Shown: in pieces, positions 32,902 to 39,808 of the stretch
Layout of the letters: every line of letters starts with the position of its first letter
How positions within the stretch are numbered: position 1 is the stretch's first letter
Origin: Treponema zioleckii
Lineage (GTDB): Bacteria; Spirochaetota; Spirochaetia; Treponematales; Treponemataceae
DNA length: 58,069 nt
Assembly (NCBI RefSeq): GCF_014737315.1
Contig: NZ_JPUF01000017.1
Location: forward strand, 1-58,069
Reading direction: 5' to 3'
Notes under the pieces: model-generated
Databases searched by the model: none
What the model saw: only the letters and a program-made list of their open reading frames with translations
What the model was told of the DNA's origin: nothing
Translations under genes and position numbers: made by a program

Positions 32902-33294
32902 TTACTCGCTCTGATAAGCCCACCCGCCGGATGATGTTCTATCTGCAAATATAAAGGTCTGCTCTTTTTCTTCGTCCGTATCAGCAACATTATGCCATTC
33001 CAAATCCCGTTGGATTTCTCTTTCCCATGTGATAGTAATAGAGCAATCTGTATAACTGTCGCCATCTTTTACAAAAGTTCCTGTTTTAATAACACCATCT
33101 TTGACACCAAGTTCCAAAGCTTCTTGCACCGCCTTACTTGCTGTACCATCAGAATAAAGGAAAATTTTTGCCCATTCTGAATCCTCAGTTCTATTGTATG
33201 TTGCAACAACAGAAGAACTGCTCTCATCATCATCATCGTTCGTGCATGATGCAAGACAGAGGGCAGCAAGTAAAGAAACTGCTGCCTCCGTCAA
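32902..33294 (-). CDS. Lipoprotein with truncated, fused 5' end
   Basis: A 130-residue secreted lipoprotein: a hydrophobic stretch AAVSLLAALCLASC gives a clear lipobox (LASC), then an acidic-serine linker (NDDDDESSSS) and a beta-rich domain of unknown family. The only start available is a TTG (33294). The usual MKK-type beginning is missing because the 5' end abuts a VgrG-like relic at GGSS. It may be translated from TTG or may be a pseudogene. A terminator follows. Confidence 0.65.
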   Translation of the reverse strand: MTEAAVSLLAALCLASCTNDDDDESSSSVVATYNRTEDSEWAKIFLYSDGTASKAVQEALELGVKDGVIKTGTFVKDGDSYTDCSITITWEREIQRDLEWHNVADTDEEKEQTFIFADRTSSGGWAYQSE

Positions 33295-33295
33295 G

Positions 33296-33545
33296 TTCGT
33301 TTATAAGTTTAATTCCTTTTTTACTAAGAATTGCACGCATCTGCCCCTGTGCAGTTTCAACACGGATTTCTTCCTTTCCGTCTTCGTTTATGATTTCTAT
33401 TCTGTGATTTTTTGTCTGTATAAGCTGACTTTTAGAAGGGTTTTCTGTGTCGTGCTCTGGCGGACGATGTTTCTGGTCATAAATACAGCCAAGAATTATT
33501 CCGCGCGAATAGTTTTCATAAGCTACTTTGGGGGCGATTTTTTGC
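33296..33545 (-). pseudogene. VgrG/phage baseplate-like relic
   Basis: Reading the reverse strand from about 33540 gives VAYENYSRGIILGCIYDQ, then KHRPPEHDTENPSKSQL, RIEIINEDGKEEIRVETA and KKGIKLINEL. This is the C-terminal part of the OB/beta-helix region of VgrG or gp5-like spike proteins (GxxxRGIILGSIY…PP). The piece ends abruptly in the lipoprotein gene, and its 5' end meets a palindromic repeat. No rest of the gene is visible. A trace of an injection system or prophage. Confidence 0.6.
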
Positions 33546-33557
33546 TGCGCAAAAAAA

Positions 33558-33674
33558 CGGGCTTTCCGTGGTTCCGCTACCGCTCCATTCGCTTCGCGAA
33601 CGCTTCCGCGCCACTACTATCCCTTGCCCGTACAGGCTCGCAGGAGAAAGAAAGTTTCTTGCAAGGGATTGTGG
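33558..33674 (-). repeat. GCGTTAGGGATTG repeat, divergent copy 4
   Basis: It has CGGGCTTTCCG, the palindrome TTCGCTTCGCGAA and ACTATCCCTTGC (TAACGC changed to TTGC), followed 30 bases later by inverted GCAAGGGATTGTGG. The two termini facing each other suggest a partial duplication of the element. Adjacent to the VgrG relic. Confidence 0.6.
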
Positions 33675-33741
33675 ATACTTCATTTATTTCAGATACCCAT
33701 AATATCACAAATTAATTGTGCCATAAAACATATGCATTCTA

Positions 33742-34692
33742 TCAATTACATAACTCATATAAATATTCTTTCATAATTTTTCCATTAGAATTATATTCAT
33801 ATTCACACCAATATTCACAATCATTTCCTTTTTCATAAATTACATTACCATGCTTGTCATAGTTTTTAACAACTTCATATTGTTCAGAATCTCCTTCATC
33901 CCAATAGCTCGCCCCATCAAAGCCATATTCTTTTGACAGATTTCCATCTTTATCATATTCAAACCAGATTTTATTTTTCCAGGTATCTTCTTTATAAATT
34001 AATTGATTATTTGAATTATACGTAAATTTTACGGACATTACTTTCCAAGGACCATATTCTCCAAAATCCATCTCTTGTACTAAATTTCCGTTTTCATCAT
34101 ATTTCCACCAATATTCATTTGGCTCTACAAATTTATAAATTAATCTATTTTTACTATCAAAAGCATAATAATTACCTTTATAATTGTAATTATTTTTATC
34201 GTAAGGTTCTTTGGGAACATCATTTTCTGTGAGATTATATTCAAAATATGTTTCAGTATAAGGAGTTTTTTCATAAATCAGTTGATTATCTTTATTATAT
34301 TTGCATATTTTTTCTACTGCTCCAGTTTTTTCAGAAATACAATTTCCATTTTCACCATAATTATAATAATGCACACCATATTCATCATTTTTTTCTATGA
34401 GCATGTTATTTTTATATTTGTATGAAATCTTTTTTCCATCCTTAATCTCTTCTATGAGATTACCATTTTTATCATATTCCCAGTGATCTTCATTACCATC
34501 ATAATAATAACGTCGTATTAACCTATCTTTTGAGTCATATTCATAAAGAGTTTCATATACATCAAACAAGGCAGTAAAGTATTTTCCATTACGTTCCATC
34601 TCTTTTGAAATCTGATACTTTGTTGCAGGATTCTTTGCAGTACATGCAAAACTCATTGTGATAAATAATAAAATTCCAAGAATTTTTTTCAT
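33742..34692 (-). CDS. YD-repeat lipoprotein
   Basis: A 316-residue lipoprotein (signal and lipobox in MKKILGILLFITMSFACTA) made mostly of degenerate RHS/YD-type repeats: YEYDSKDRLIRRY, WEYDKNGNLIEE, YKYKNNMLIEK and so on, about ten to twelve units of 18-25 residues. Such repeats form beta structures that bind carbohydrates or other proteins. No toxin domain follows. The GGAGTAAAA ribosome site is good. A shorter protein of the same kind is at 44 kb. Confidence 0.88.
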   Translation of the reverse strand: MKKILGILLFITMSFACTAKNPATKYQISKEMERNGKYFTALFDVYETLYEYDSKDRLIRRYYYDGNEDHWEYDKNGNLIEEIKDGKKISYKYKNNMLIEKNDEYGVHYYNYGENGNCISEKTGAVEKICKYNKDNQLIYEKTPYTETYFEYNLTENDVPKEPYDKNNYNYKGNYYAFDSKNRLIYKFVEPNEYWWKYDENGNLVQEMDFGEYGPWKVMSVKFTYNSNNQLIYKEDTWKNKIWFEYDKDGNLSKEYGFDGASYWDEGDSEQYEVVKNYDKHGNVIYEKGNDCEYWCEYEYNSNGKIMKEYLYELCN

Positions 34693-34867
34693 TTTTACTC
34701 CTCCATGCCAGACGATATAACTTTCTGAAAGACATACTTACTGAGTTTTTTAAGGGGCAATGACAGTTTCAGAAGCACAGTGACCTTCATTGTCACATAT
34801 TATTCTGTAAAAATATGACTTTATATAGTACAATTTACTGATAGATTTTTGTCATGAGAAAATGTTT

Positions 34868-35160
34868 ATGAGTAATTTTACCTTTCTACAAGTTTACTGG
34901 CCGGATTTTGCGAAAACTTTGGATTTTGCAGAAAAATATGTTTATACAGATCCGGCCTCAAGCAAGAATAAATCGGGTCTTTTTGTTGAACTGATGGTTC
35001 GGGAAATTATGCGCATCGAAAAGATCCCGGAACCCGAATACGACAATACTCACTATACACGAACTAAAATCTTAAAATCTGAAGGCCTTCTACCTTATGA
35101 CGTAAATCAATGGATAAATCAGGTTCGAATTAAACGCAACGATTCTGCTCACGAAAATAT
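34868..35160 (+). pseudogene. HsdR N-terminal (DUF4145-type) relic
   Basis: MSNFTFLQVYWPDF, AEKYVYTDPASSKNKSGL, FVELMVREIMRIEKI and RIKRNDSAHENI match the first 90-100 residues of large EcoR124-type HsdR proteins. The reading frame then runs into unrelated sequence. Only about a tenth of the gene remains. Not the same as the intact HsdR at 3.1 kb, which lacks this domain. Confidence 0.65.
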
Positions 35161-35388
35161 TGCTTTCCAGCATAGTTTTACGGCTCGAACTTTTTCCAAG
35201 GTAACTTGTGCGAAGAACAATCTTCCAGCTTCCTTCGCTGAGGGAATCCGGTACAAAAAAGTTCAGTTCGCTCGGTTTGTTGCGGAAAAGACTAGATTCT
35301 TCCACTTTTACCCATGAAGTTTCATCAGACGTCATTTTTCCTTCTGAATCGACAGGCGCAAAGTAAATGCCCCATCTCTCCCCGAACA
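35155..35388 (-). pseudogene. DUF4469-like relic
   Basis: The reverse frame reads GERWGIYFAPVDSEGK, SSLFRNKPSELNFFVPD, SEGSWKIVLRTSYLG and SSRKTMLESNIFV. This is the Ig-like C-terminal domain (DUF4469) of HU-related DNA-binding proteins common in Bacteroidetes and Treponema. The N-terminal DNA-binding part is not adjacent. It is wedged between the HsdR and HsdS relics. Confidence 0.5.
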
Positions 35389-35524
35389 GTAGGAAATTGT
35401 GCGCATCCTCGACAGCGTGCTTGAAAAAGAGGCGGACGCAAAAGAAACGGCGGAGTATGTGCTTTCTCAAATCGACTTGCTCAAAAAGTCTATTCTTGCG
35501 CGCGCGTTCCGAGGAAAGTTGTAG
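35384..35524 (+). pseudogene. HsdS C-terminal relic
   Basis: EQ, a TAG (35390-35392, CAG changed by one base), then EIVRILDSVLEKEADAKE and ETAEYVLSQIDLLKKSILAR, ending AFRGKL. This is the second helical spacer and last residues of an HsdS. No recognition domain is left. With the HsdR relic it shows that another type I system once sat here. Confidence 0.75.
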
Positions 35525-35571
35525 AGCAAGCGCAAATGTGTGTGATATAATGAAAACAGGAGGAAAAAGCT

Positions 35572-35853
35572 ATGACTTTAACAATGACAATCGACAATGC
35601 AGACGCGAATATTATTGAGCCAATCAAGGCTTTTTTGAAGCAGATTTCACCAAAATCATCACTGTCTGTTGAACAGCTTTATCCCACAGAAACGGTGCAA
35701 AAAACGACAGAAGAAATCGCATTTGAAGAACGCAGAGCCAAAGTTGACGCAGCTTTTGGTTGTCTTTCTCAATACGCAAATCCCAAATTGCAGAAAAAAG
35801 AAAAAGATGCATGGGCGATGGCTGTAATGGAGAAATATGGTGGTGTATCTTGA
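35572..35853 (+). CDS. Antitoxin of a VapBC-like pair
   Basis: A 93-residue acidic, helical protein: MTLTMTIDNADANIIEPIKAFLKQ…, then FEERRAKVDAAFGCLSQYANP and KEKDAWAMAVMEKYGG. The N-terminal strand-helix region is RelB/Phd-like and the C-terminal part wraps the toxin in known pairs. GGAGG precedes the ATG. The stop lies inside the start of the PIN-domain gene, typical of toxin-antitoxin modules. Confidence 0.8.
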   Translation: MTLTMTIDNADANIIEPIKAFLKQISPKSSLSVEQLYPTETVQKTTEEIAFEERRAKVDAAFGCLSQYANPKLQKKEKDAWAMAVMEKYGGVS

Positions 35854-36220
35854 TACAAATATAATTCTTAGATTTATTCTCAATGATAACAAGGAACTTT
35901 CTCAAAAAGCTCGTGATTTGATATTGAATAATGAGTGCTCTACAACTTATGAAGTAATTGCAGAAGTTGTTTATGTTTTGTATGGCGTTTATAAAATCGA
36001 AAGAGGGGATATTGAAAAAGCTCTTCTTTCGTTTTTGCCAAATGTAACAGTTGAGAATACTGAAACTTTGAAAAATGCACTACATAATTATTCAGAAACA
36101 AAGTTGGATTTTGTGGATTGCTTGCTCGCTGCTTATCATATTGTTGAGAAAAACGAAATCCTTACGTTTGACAAAAAACTCAATAATTTTATGAAAAGAA
36201 AAGAAACCGACTCTGAATAA
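35837..36220 (+). CDS. PIN-domain RNase toxin (VapC-like)
   Basis: A 127-residue PIN-domain protein. D6 in YLDTNI, an acidic residue in EVIAEVVYV (about 43), D-x-x-D in LDFVDCLLAA (about 93-97) and a further Asp near 110 (LTFDKKL) are the metal-binding residues. It overlaps the antitoxin gene by 17 bases. These toxins cleave tRNA or rRNA; the partner neutralises it. Its 3' end lies against a GNAT relic. Confidence 0.88.
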   Translation: MVVYLDTNIILRFILNDNKELSQKARDLILNNECSTTYEVIAEVVYVLYGVYKIERGDIEKALLSFLPNVTVENTETLKNALHNYSETKLDFVDCLLAAYHIVEKNEILTFDKKLNNFMKRKETDSE

Positions 36221-36230
36221 TGCAAGCAGG

Positions 36231-36425
36231 AAACGCAAATCTAAATCTCCATTGCTTCCTTCTGTCTTAATAACAAGCCCGCCTGCTTTTTTCGTCCACG
36301 ATTATGCGGTAAGCTTCGCCATCTTTGATAGAGTTTTCGATTGTTTCTCTGGAGATAATCTGCTCGTCTTCTTCAAAATGATTATCCCGCATTCCAAATT
36401 CTTCCAGAGTGCGAAGTTCTATCAT
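36231..36425 (-). pseudogene. Truncated, frameshifted GNAT relic
   Basis: The reverse strand gives MIELRTLEEFGMRDNHFEED… AYRIIVDEK in one frame, then with one added A at a six-A run AGGLVIKTEGSNGDLDL in another. This resembles the first 70 residues of a GNAT acetyltransferase. It is cut off at the 3' end of the PIN-domain gene. It starts four bases after the stop of the ferritin-like gene, so both were once co-transcribed. Confidence 0.55.
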
Positions 36426-36428
36426 GTT

Positions 36429-36830
36429 TTAGACCTGTTCTTTGTGCAATAATCCTTTTACCGTATCCCCGTGGCGTTTTTCATCATTTTTTACGCTCTC
36501 AACTTCGGGGAACTTTTCTGCCACAGGTGCATAATTTTTTACGGCGGCATATTCTCCTTGTGCGATTGCGGAATACAAAATACAGCGCGGTAAAAGCTTA
36601 TAGAGAATGGGAAGGAGAATTTCTTTAGTGTGTTTTGGCGCAATTTCTCTTTGTGTCAGCTTATGAAAAACTGAAGCATGATGACCTTCTTCTTTTGCAA
36701 GCTGACGGAACGTGTCCTTGTCCTTCTGGATTTTTGCAATTTTTGCCAATGCGTTGTACATGAGGACTGCATCAAGTTCTCCCTGCTGAGATTTGAGTAG
36801 CAGTTTCATTTCTTTCTTTGTGATTTCCAT
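36429..36830 (-). CDS. Ferritin-like/rubrerythrin-type di-iron protein
   Basis: A 133-residue helical protein with the four-helix di-iron signature: QQGELDAVLMYNALA, KEEGHHASVFHKL (ExxH), AIAQGEYAAVKNYA and KNDEKRHGDTV (ExxH-like). Rubrerythrin relatives without the rubredoxin tail reduce peroxide or oxidise metabolites. The length is complete for the single-domain form. AAGGAA precedes the start. Consistent with an anaerobe defending against oxygen. Confidence 0.82.
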   Translation of the reverse strand: MEITKKEMKLLLKSQQGELDAVLMYNALAKIAKIQKDKDTFRQLAKEEGHHASVFHKLTQREIAPKHTKEILLPILYKLLPRCILYSAIAQGEYAAVKNYAPVAEKFPEVESVKNDEKRHGDTVKGLLHKEQV

Positions 36831-36921
36831 AGAATTTCCTTTGAGTGCATTTTAGCATTATGCGGGGATTTATTCAGTGCTTTGAAGATATTTTTTTGCT
36901 ATAATTACAACGAGGTTTAGA

Positions 36922-37581
36922 ATGAAAGACGGTAAGATTCCAAATCCAATGACAATTCATCCTGTAGCAGGTTATGACAAAGAGATTTATGTAAAACCGA
37001 CTCTTAAAAATCCAAACATTCTCGTTGGCGATTTTACTTATATTGCAGATTCCGATTTTGAAAGTCATGTTACCCATCTTTACGAATGGAATGGCGACAA
37101 GCTGATTATTGGGAAGTTCTGTCAGATTGCAGCGGGTGTGGAATTTGTTATGAACGGAGCGAATCATCAGATGAATGCGGTGTCAACTTTCCCATTCTAC
37201 ACGCTGGAGGGCTGGAACATGAAAGCCCCGGCTAAAAACGATTTGCCGCTCAAGGGTGATACTGTCATCGGTAACGATGTTTGGATTGGGCAGAATGCCG
37301 TGGTCATGCCGGGAGTTCATATTGGTGACGGTGCCATAATCGGAGCGAATGCCGTTGTTGCAACTAACATTGCGCCTTATACGGTTAACGTTGGAAATCC
37401 TTGCCGAACAATCAAAAAGCGTTTTGATGATGAGTTAATTGAGCTTCTGGAAAAGTTTTCCTGGTGGAACAAGTCAATTGAAGAGATAAATGAACTGCTC
37501 CCGATTTTGACCAGCAGCGATTTGGAAATGGTGAGACGAAAGTTGAAGGAAAAATTGCTTGAAGCGAAGAAAAGAAAGTAG
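36922..37581 (+). CDS. Xenobiotic acetyltransferase (CatB/Vat-like)
   Basis: A 219-residue hexapeptide acyltransferase of the XAT class. The left-handed helix repeats begin about NILVGDFTYI, with the catalytic His in GANHQMNAVSTFPF, then VIGNDVWIGQNAVVMPGVHIGDGAIIGANAVV. Members acetylate chloramphenicol or streptogramins, but many have other substrates; a virginiamycin-type activity cannot be read from the sequence. GAGG precedes the ATG. Confidence 0.9.
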   Translation: MKDGKIPNPMTIHPVAGYDKEIYVKPTLKNPNILVGDFTYIADSDFESHVTHLYEWNGDKLIIGKFCQIAAGVEFVMNGANHQMNAVSTFPFYTLEGWNMKAPAKNDLPLKGDTVIGNDVWIGQNAVVMPGVHIGDGAIIGANAVVATNIAPYTVNVGNPCRTIKKRFDDELIELLEKFSWWNKSIEEINELLPILTSSDLEMVRRKLKEKLLEAKKRK

Positions 37582-37590
37582 GGTAGAAAA

Positions 37591-38130
37591 ATGACCAGAT
37601 ATGTTGCATTACTCCGCGGAATAAATATCAGCGGAAAAAATAAAATTTCTATGCCGGAATTGAAAGCCGTCCTTGCCGAAAATGGCTTTGCAGATGTAAA
37701 AACTTATCTGAACAGCGGTAATGTGCTTTTTTCTGCTGATGAGATGAATGTCGAAAAACTTGCGGAAAGTCTGCGTTCAATTATTTCTCAGACCTTTCAT
37801 CTTGAGATTCCTGTTTTTGTGATTTCTCAGGATGAATTAAAAGGTCTTTTAGAAAAATCGCCTTCTTGGTGGGGAAGTGACAGTAAAGATATTTATGACA
37901 ATCTGATTTTTGCGATTGCTCCGTATAGAATCGAAACGGTTGCTGAAAAAATCGGCGAGCCGACTGCGGAGCTTGAAAAAGTAGAAATCTGTACAAATGC
38001 AGCCTTTTGGTCCTTTGACCGAAAATTATATGCAAAAGCTGCTTGGTGGAAAAAGACAGCGTCCTCTGGCATTGGCGAAATGATTACAATTCGCACTGCA
38101 AATACTCTTCGGAAGATTGCGACGATGTAA
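37591..38130 (+). CDS. DUF1697 family protein
   Basis: A 179-residue DUF1697 protein. MTRYVALLRGINISGKNKISM is the family hallmark, followed by LKAVLAENGFADVKTYLNSGNVLF and VFVISQDEL. The C-terminal AAWWKKTASSG matches the usual ending. Function unknown. It lies nine bases after the acetyltransferase, in the same unit. Confidence 0.92.
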   Translation: MTRYVALLRGINISGKNKISMPELKAVLAENGFADVKTYLNSGNVLFSADEMNVEKLAESLRSIISQTFHLEIPVFVISQDELKGLLEKSPSWWGSDSKDIYDNLIFAIAPYRIETVAEKIGEPTAELEKVEICTNAAFWSFDRKLYAKAAWWKKTASSGIGEMITIRTANTLRKIATM

Positions 38131-38145
38131 AGAAGTAAAATATGT

Positions 38146-38211
38146 GCCATTCCGAACTAGTTTCGAAATTTATACAGTATACCGTGCGGTGGTTGAGCCG
38201 GCCGAAACCAC
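38146..38211. repeat. Two short dispersed repeats in the gap after DUF1697
   Basis: 38146-38169 is a copy of the CCGAACT-N-GTTTCGG-type palindrome also at 11733 and 52193. 38188-38211 is a 24-base GGTGGTTGAGCC..CGAAACCAC unit that recurs inside a gene at 42579-42602. The rest of the gap (to 38345) has small hairpins (GGTGC/GCACC, GGAG/CTCC) but no gene. Confidence 0.65.
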
Positions 38212-38345
38212 AACCAACTAACTTTTACTTCAAGTGTTTTTAGGAGGTCTCCGAAGTAGCTGTGTTGCGAAGGTGCCGCCTGACAGCACCGTGTTCAGTT
38301 TCATAAAAGAAAACTCGGCATCGGCCTATTAGTTTATCCAAAGTT

Positions 38346-38873
38346 CTATTTCAACAAGCCTTCAACATACTTCTTAATATCTGAGCCACTGCCACGGGTA
38401 AAGTCTTTTCCGCCCTTGAAGTCTGCGCCTTTTGCAAATTTTGCTAAATCACTTCCGCTTCTGCCGAGTTTACTTCCGCCGCTTGTGCAAAGGGTAATAA
38501 GTTTTTTGCCCGACCAGTTCTGGCTTTCAACAAACGTGTAGACGATTTTCGGCGCATAAGCCCACCAGATTGGGTAGCACAAAATCACGGTGTCGTAAGT
38601 AGAGATGTCGATTTTATTTGCTATGGCAGGTCTGCTCTTCGGGTCATTGCATTCGATTGTAGAAAGCGATTTTTTGTCGTGCCAGTTCAAATCCGCATCG
38701 GTGTATTTGTGTGCCGGCTGAATCTCAATTACATCTGCTCCGAGTGCTTGCGCCGCGTTTTTTGCCATGCGCTCGGTCGTTCCTGTCGCGCTAAAATAAA
38801 CAACCGCAGTTTTTGCAAATGTTCCCGCCAAAATAAAACCTCCGAGTAAAAGTGCAAGAATAAGTTTTTTCAT
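38346..38873 (-). CDS. Exported flavodoxin-like protein
   Basis: A 175-residue flavodoxin with signal peptide (MKKLILALLLGGFILAGTFA). The FMN loops are VYFSATGTTERMAKN (phosphate loop) and CYPIWWAYAPKIVYTFVES. It is the last gene of the TetR-controlled reverse operon. A paralogue lies at 24 kb beside another exported aldo/keto reductase, so the pairing is conserved. Confidence 0.88.
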   Translation of the reverse strand: MKKLILALLLGGFILAGTFAKTAVVYFSATGTTERMAKNAAQALGADVIEIQPAHKYTDADLNWHDKKSLSTIECNDPKSRPAIANKIDISTYDTVILCYPIWWAYAPKIVYTFVESQNWSGKKLITLCTSGGSKLGRSGSDLAKFAKGADFKGGKDFTRGSGSDIKKYVEGLLK

Positions 38874-38903
38874 AAAGTTTCCTCCGTAAGTAATATGTAT
38901 TTT

Positions 38904-38956
38904 GGGCGCACCCGCCTGCCTGTCGGCAGTCAGGCCGCTACTACTATCCCTAACGC
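38904..38956 (-). repeat. GCGTTAGGGATTG repeat, short copy 5
   Basis: GGGCGCACCCGCC, then CTGCC/GGCAG and CTACTATCCCTAACGC: both ends of the family with most of the centre lost. It lies between the cupin gene and flavodoxin gene within the operon. Confidence 0.7.
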
Positions 38957-38957
38957 T

Positions 38958-39791
38958 TTATTGCAATTTTCCGTAATCTTCATCGCTCACCGGCTCGCAC
39001 CAGGTCGTACTTCCTTCTTCCGCCGGAATCTCCAGTGCAAGATGGCTGAACCATGAGTCTTTTGCCGCTCCGTGCCAGTGCTTTACGCCAGCTCTAATGT
39101 TCACCACGCTTCCGGGAAGCAGTTCGACGGCCTCTTTTCCCTCTTCCTGATACCAGCCGCGACCGCCAACACAGATAAGTATTTGTCCGCCACCTGACAG
39201 CGCTCGTGACGGGGCACGAGCGAGACTCGCTGAAACTGCTGCGCCACTCGCAGTTTCCCGACTTACGTCGGCGCTCCCTACATTGTGGATGTGCCAGTTA
39301 TTGCGGCAACCAGGCTCAAAAGTTACATTGAAAACCGGAATCTGCTCTTTGGAAATCTGAGCAAGGTAGCTTTGTCCCACAAAATATTTCCCATATGGGT
39401 TTGGCTCTCCAAGCGGGAAGAAAATTGAATTCTGGTAGCGGTCTTTTTCGTTTGTGGCAGGCTCATTTTCCTTCCAGACTTCCTTTGCCAGACGGAATAC
39501 TGCCCAGCCTTTTGGCCAGCCTGTGTACATTGTAGCATGCGTGATGATTGCGGCGATTTCTTCTTTTGTAACTCCGTGAGCCTTTGCGTTCTGCAAATGG
39601 TATGTGAGGGAAGAATCTGTAATTCCGCTTGCCATGAGCGACACCACTGTTATGATGCACTTTGTTTTTATATCGATTGCTTCTGTGTTCCATACTTCGC
39701 CAAAGAGTACATCGTCGTTCAGGTGAGCGAACATCGGAGCAAAGTCTCCAAGCTGATCCCGACCTGCTGTCTGTGTAATTTTTTCTGCCAT
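38958..39791 (-). CDS. Carboxymuconolactone decarboxylase/cupin fusion protein
   Basis: A 277-residue two-domain protein. The N-terminal half is a CMD (AhpD-like) domain (DDVLFGEVWNTEAIDIKTKCI, ITHATMYTGWPKGW). The C-terminal half is a cupin (NNWHIHNVG…GWYQEEGKEAVELLPG, VKHWHGAA). Between WHIHNVG and GGQILICV is a 28-residue Ser/Ala/Arg insert encoded by palindromic DNA, which relatives lack. The start at 39791 follows GGAG. Related proteins act on quinones or lactones in detox operons. Whether the insert destroys the cupin metal site is unknown. Confidence 0.85.
   Translation of the reverse strand: MAEKITQTAGRDQLGDFAPMFAHLNDDVLFGEVWNTEAIDIKTKCIITVVSLMASGITDSSLTYHLQNAKAHGVTKEEIAAIITHATMYTGWPKGWAVFRLAKEVWKENEPATNEKDRYQNSIFFPLGEPNPYGKYFVGQSYLAQISKEQIPVFNVTFEPGCRNNWHIHNVGSADVSRETASGAAVSASLARAPSRALSGGGQILICVGGRGWYQEEGKEAVELLPGSVVNIRAGVKHWHGAAKDSWFSHLALEIPAEEGSTTWCEPVSDEDYGKLQ
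39192..39279. repeat. Three-hairpin palindromic element inserted in frame
   Basis: CGCTCGTG/CACGAGCG (39201-39222), GAAACTGC/GCAGTTTC (39232-39257) and CCGAC/GTCGG (39258-39271) follow one another. All lie in frame inside the cupin gene and add about 28 codons with no stop. Same design as the four-hairpin insert at 7.5 kb, though the sequence differs. Confidence 0.65.
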
Positions 39792-39808
39792 ATTTGTCTC
39801 CTTGTTTC

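Noticed and set aside
38220-38345. tRNA or small RNA gene in the GC-rich gap after DUF1697
   Set aside because: Short stems are present but no cloverleaf, and it looks like repeat debris.
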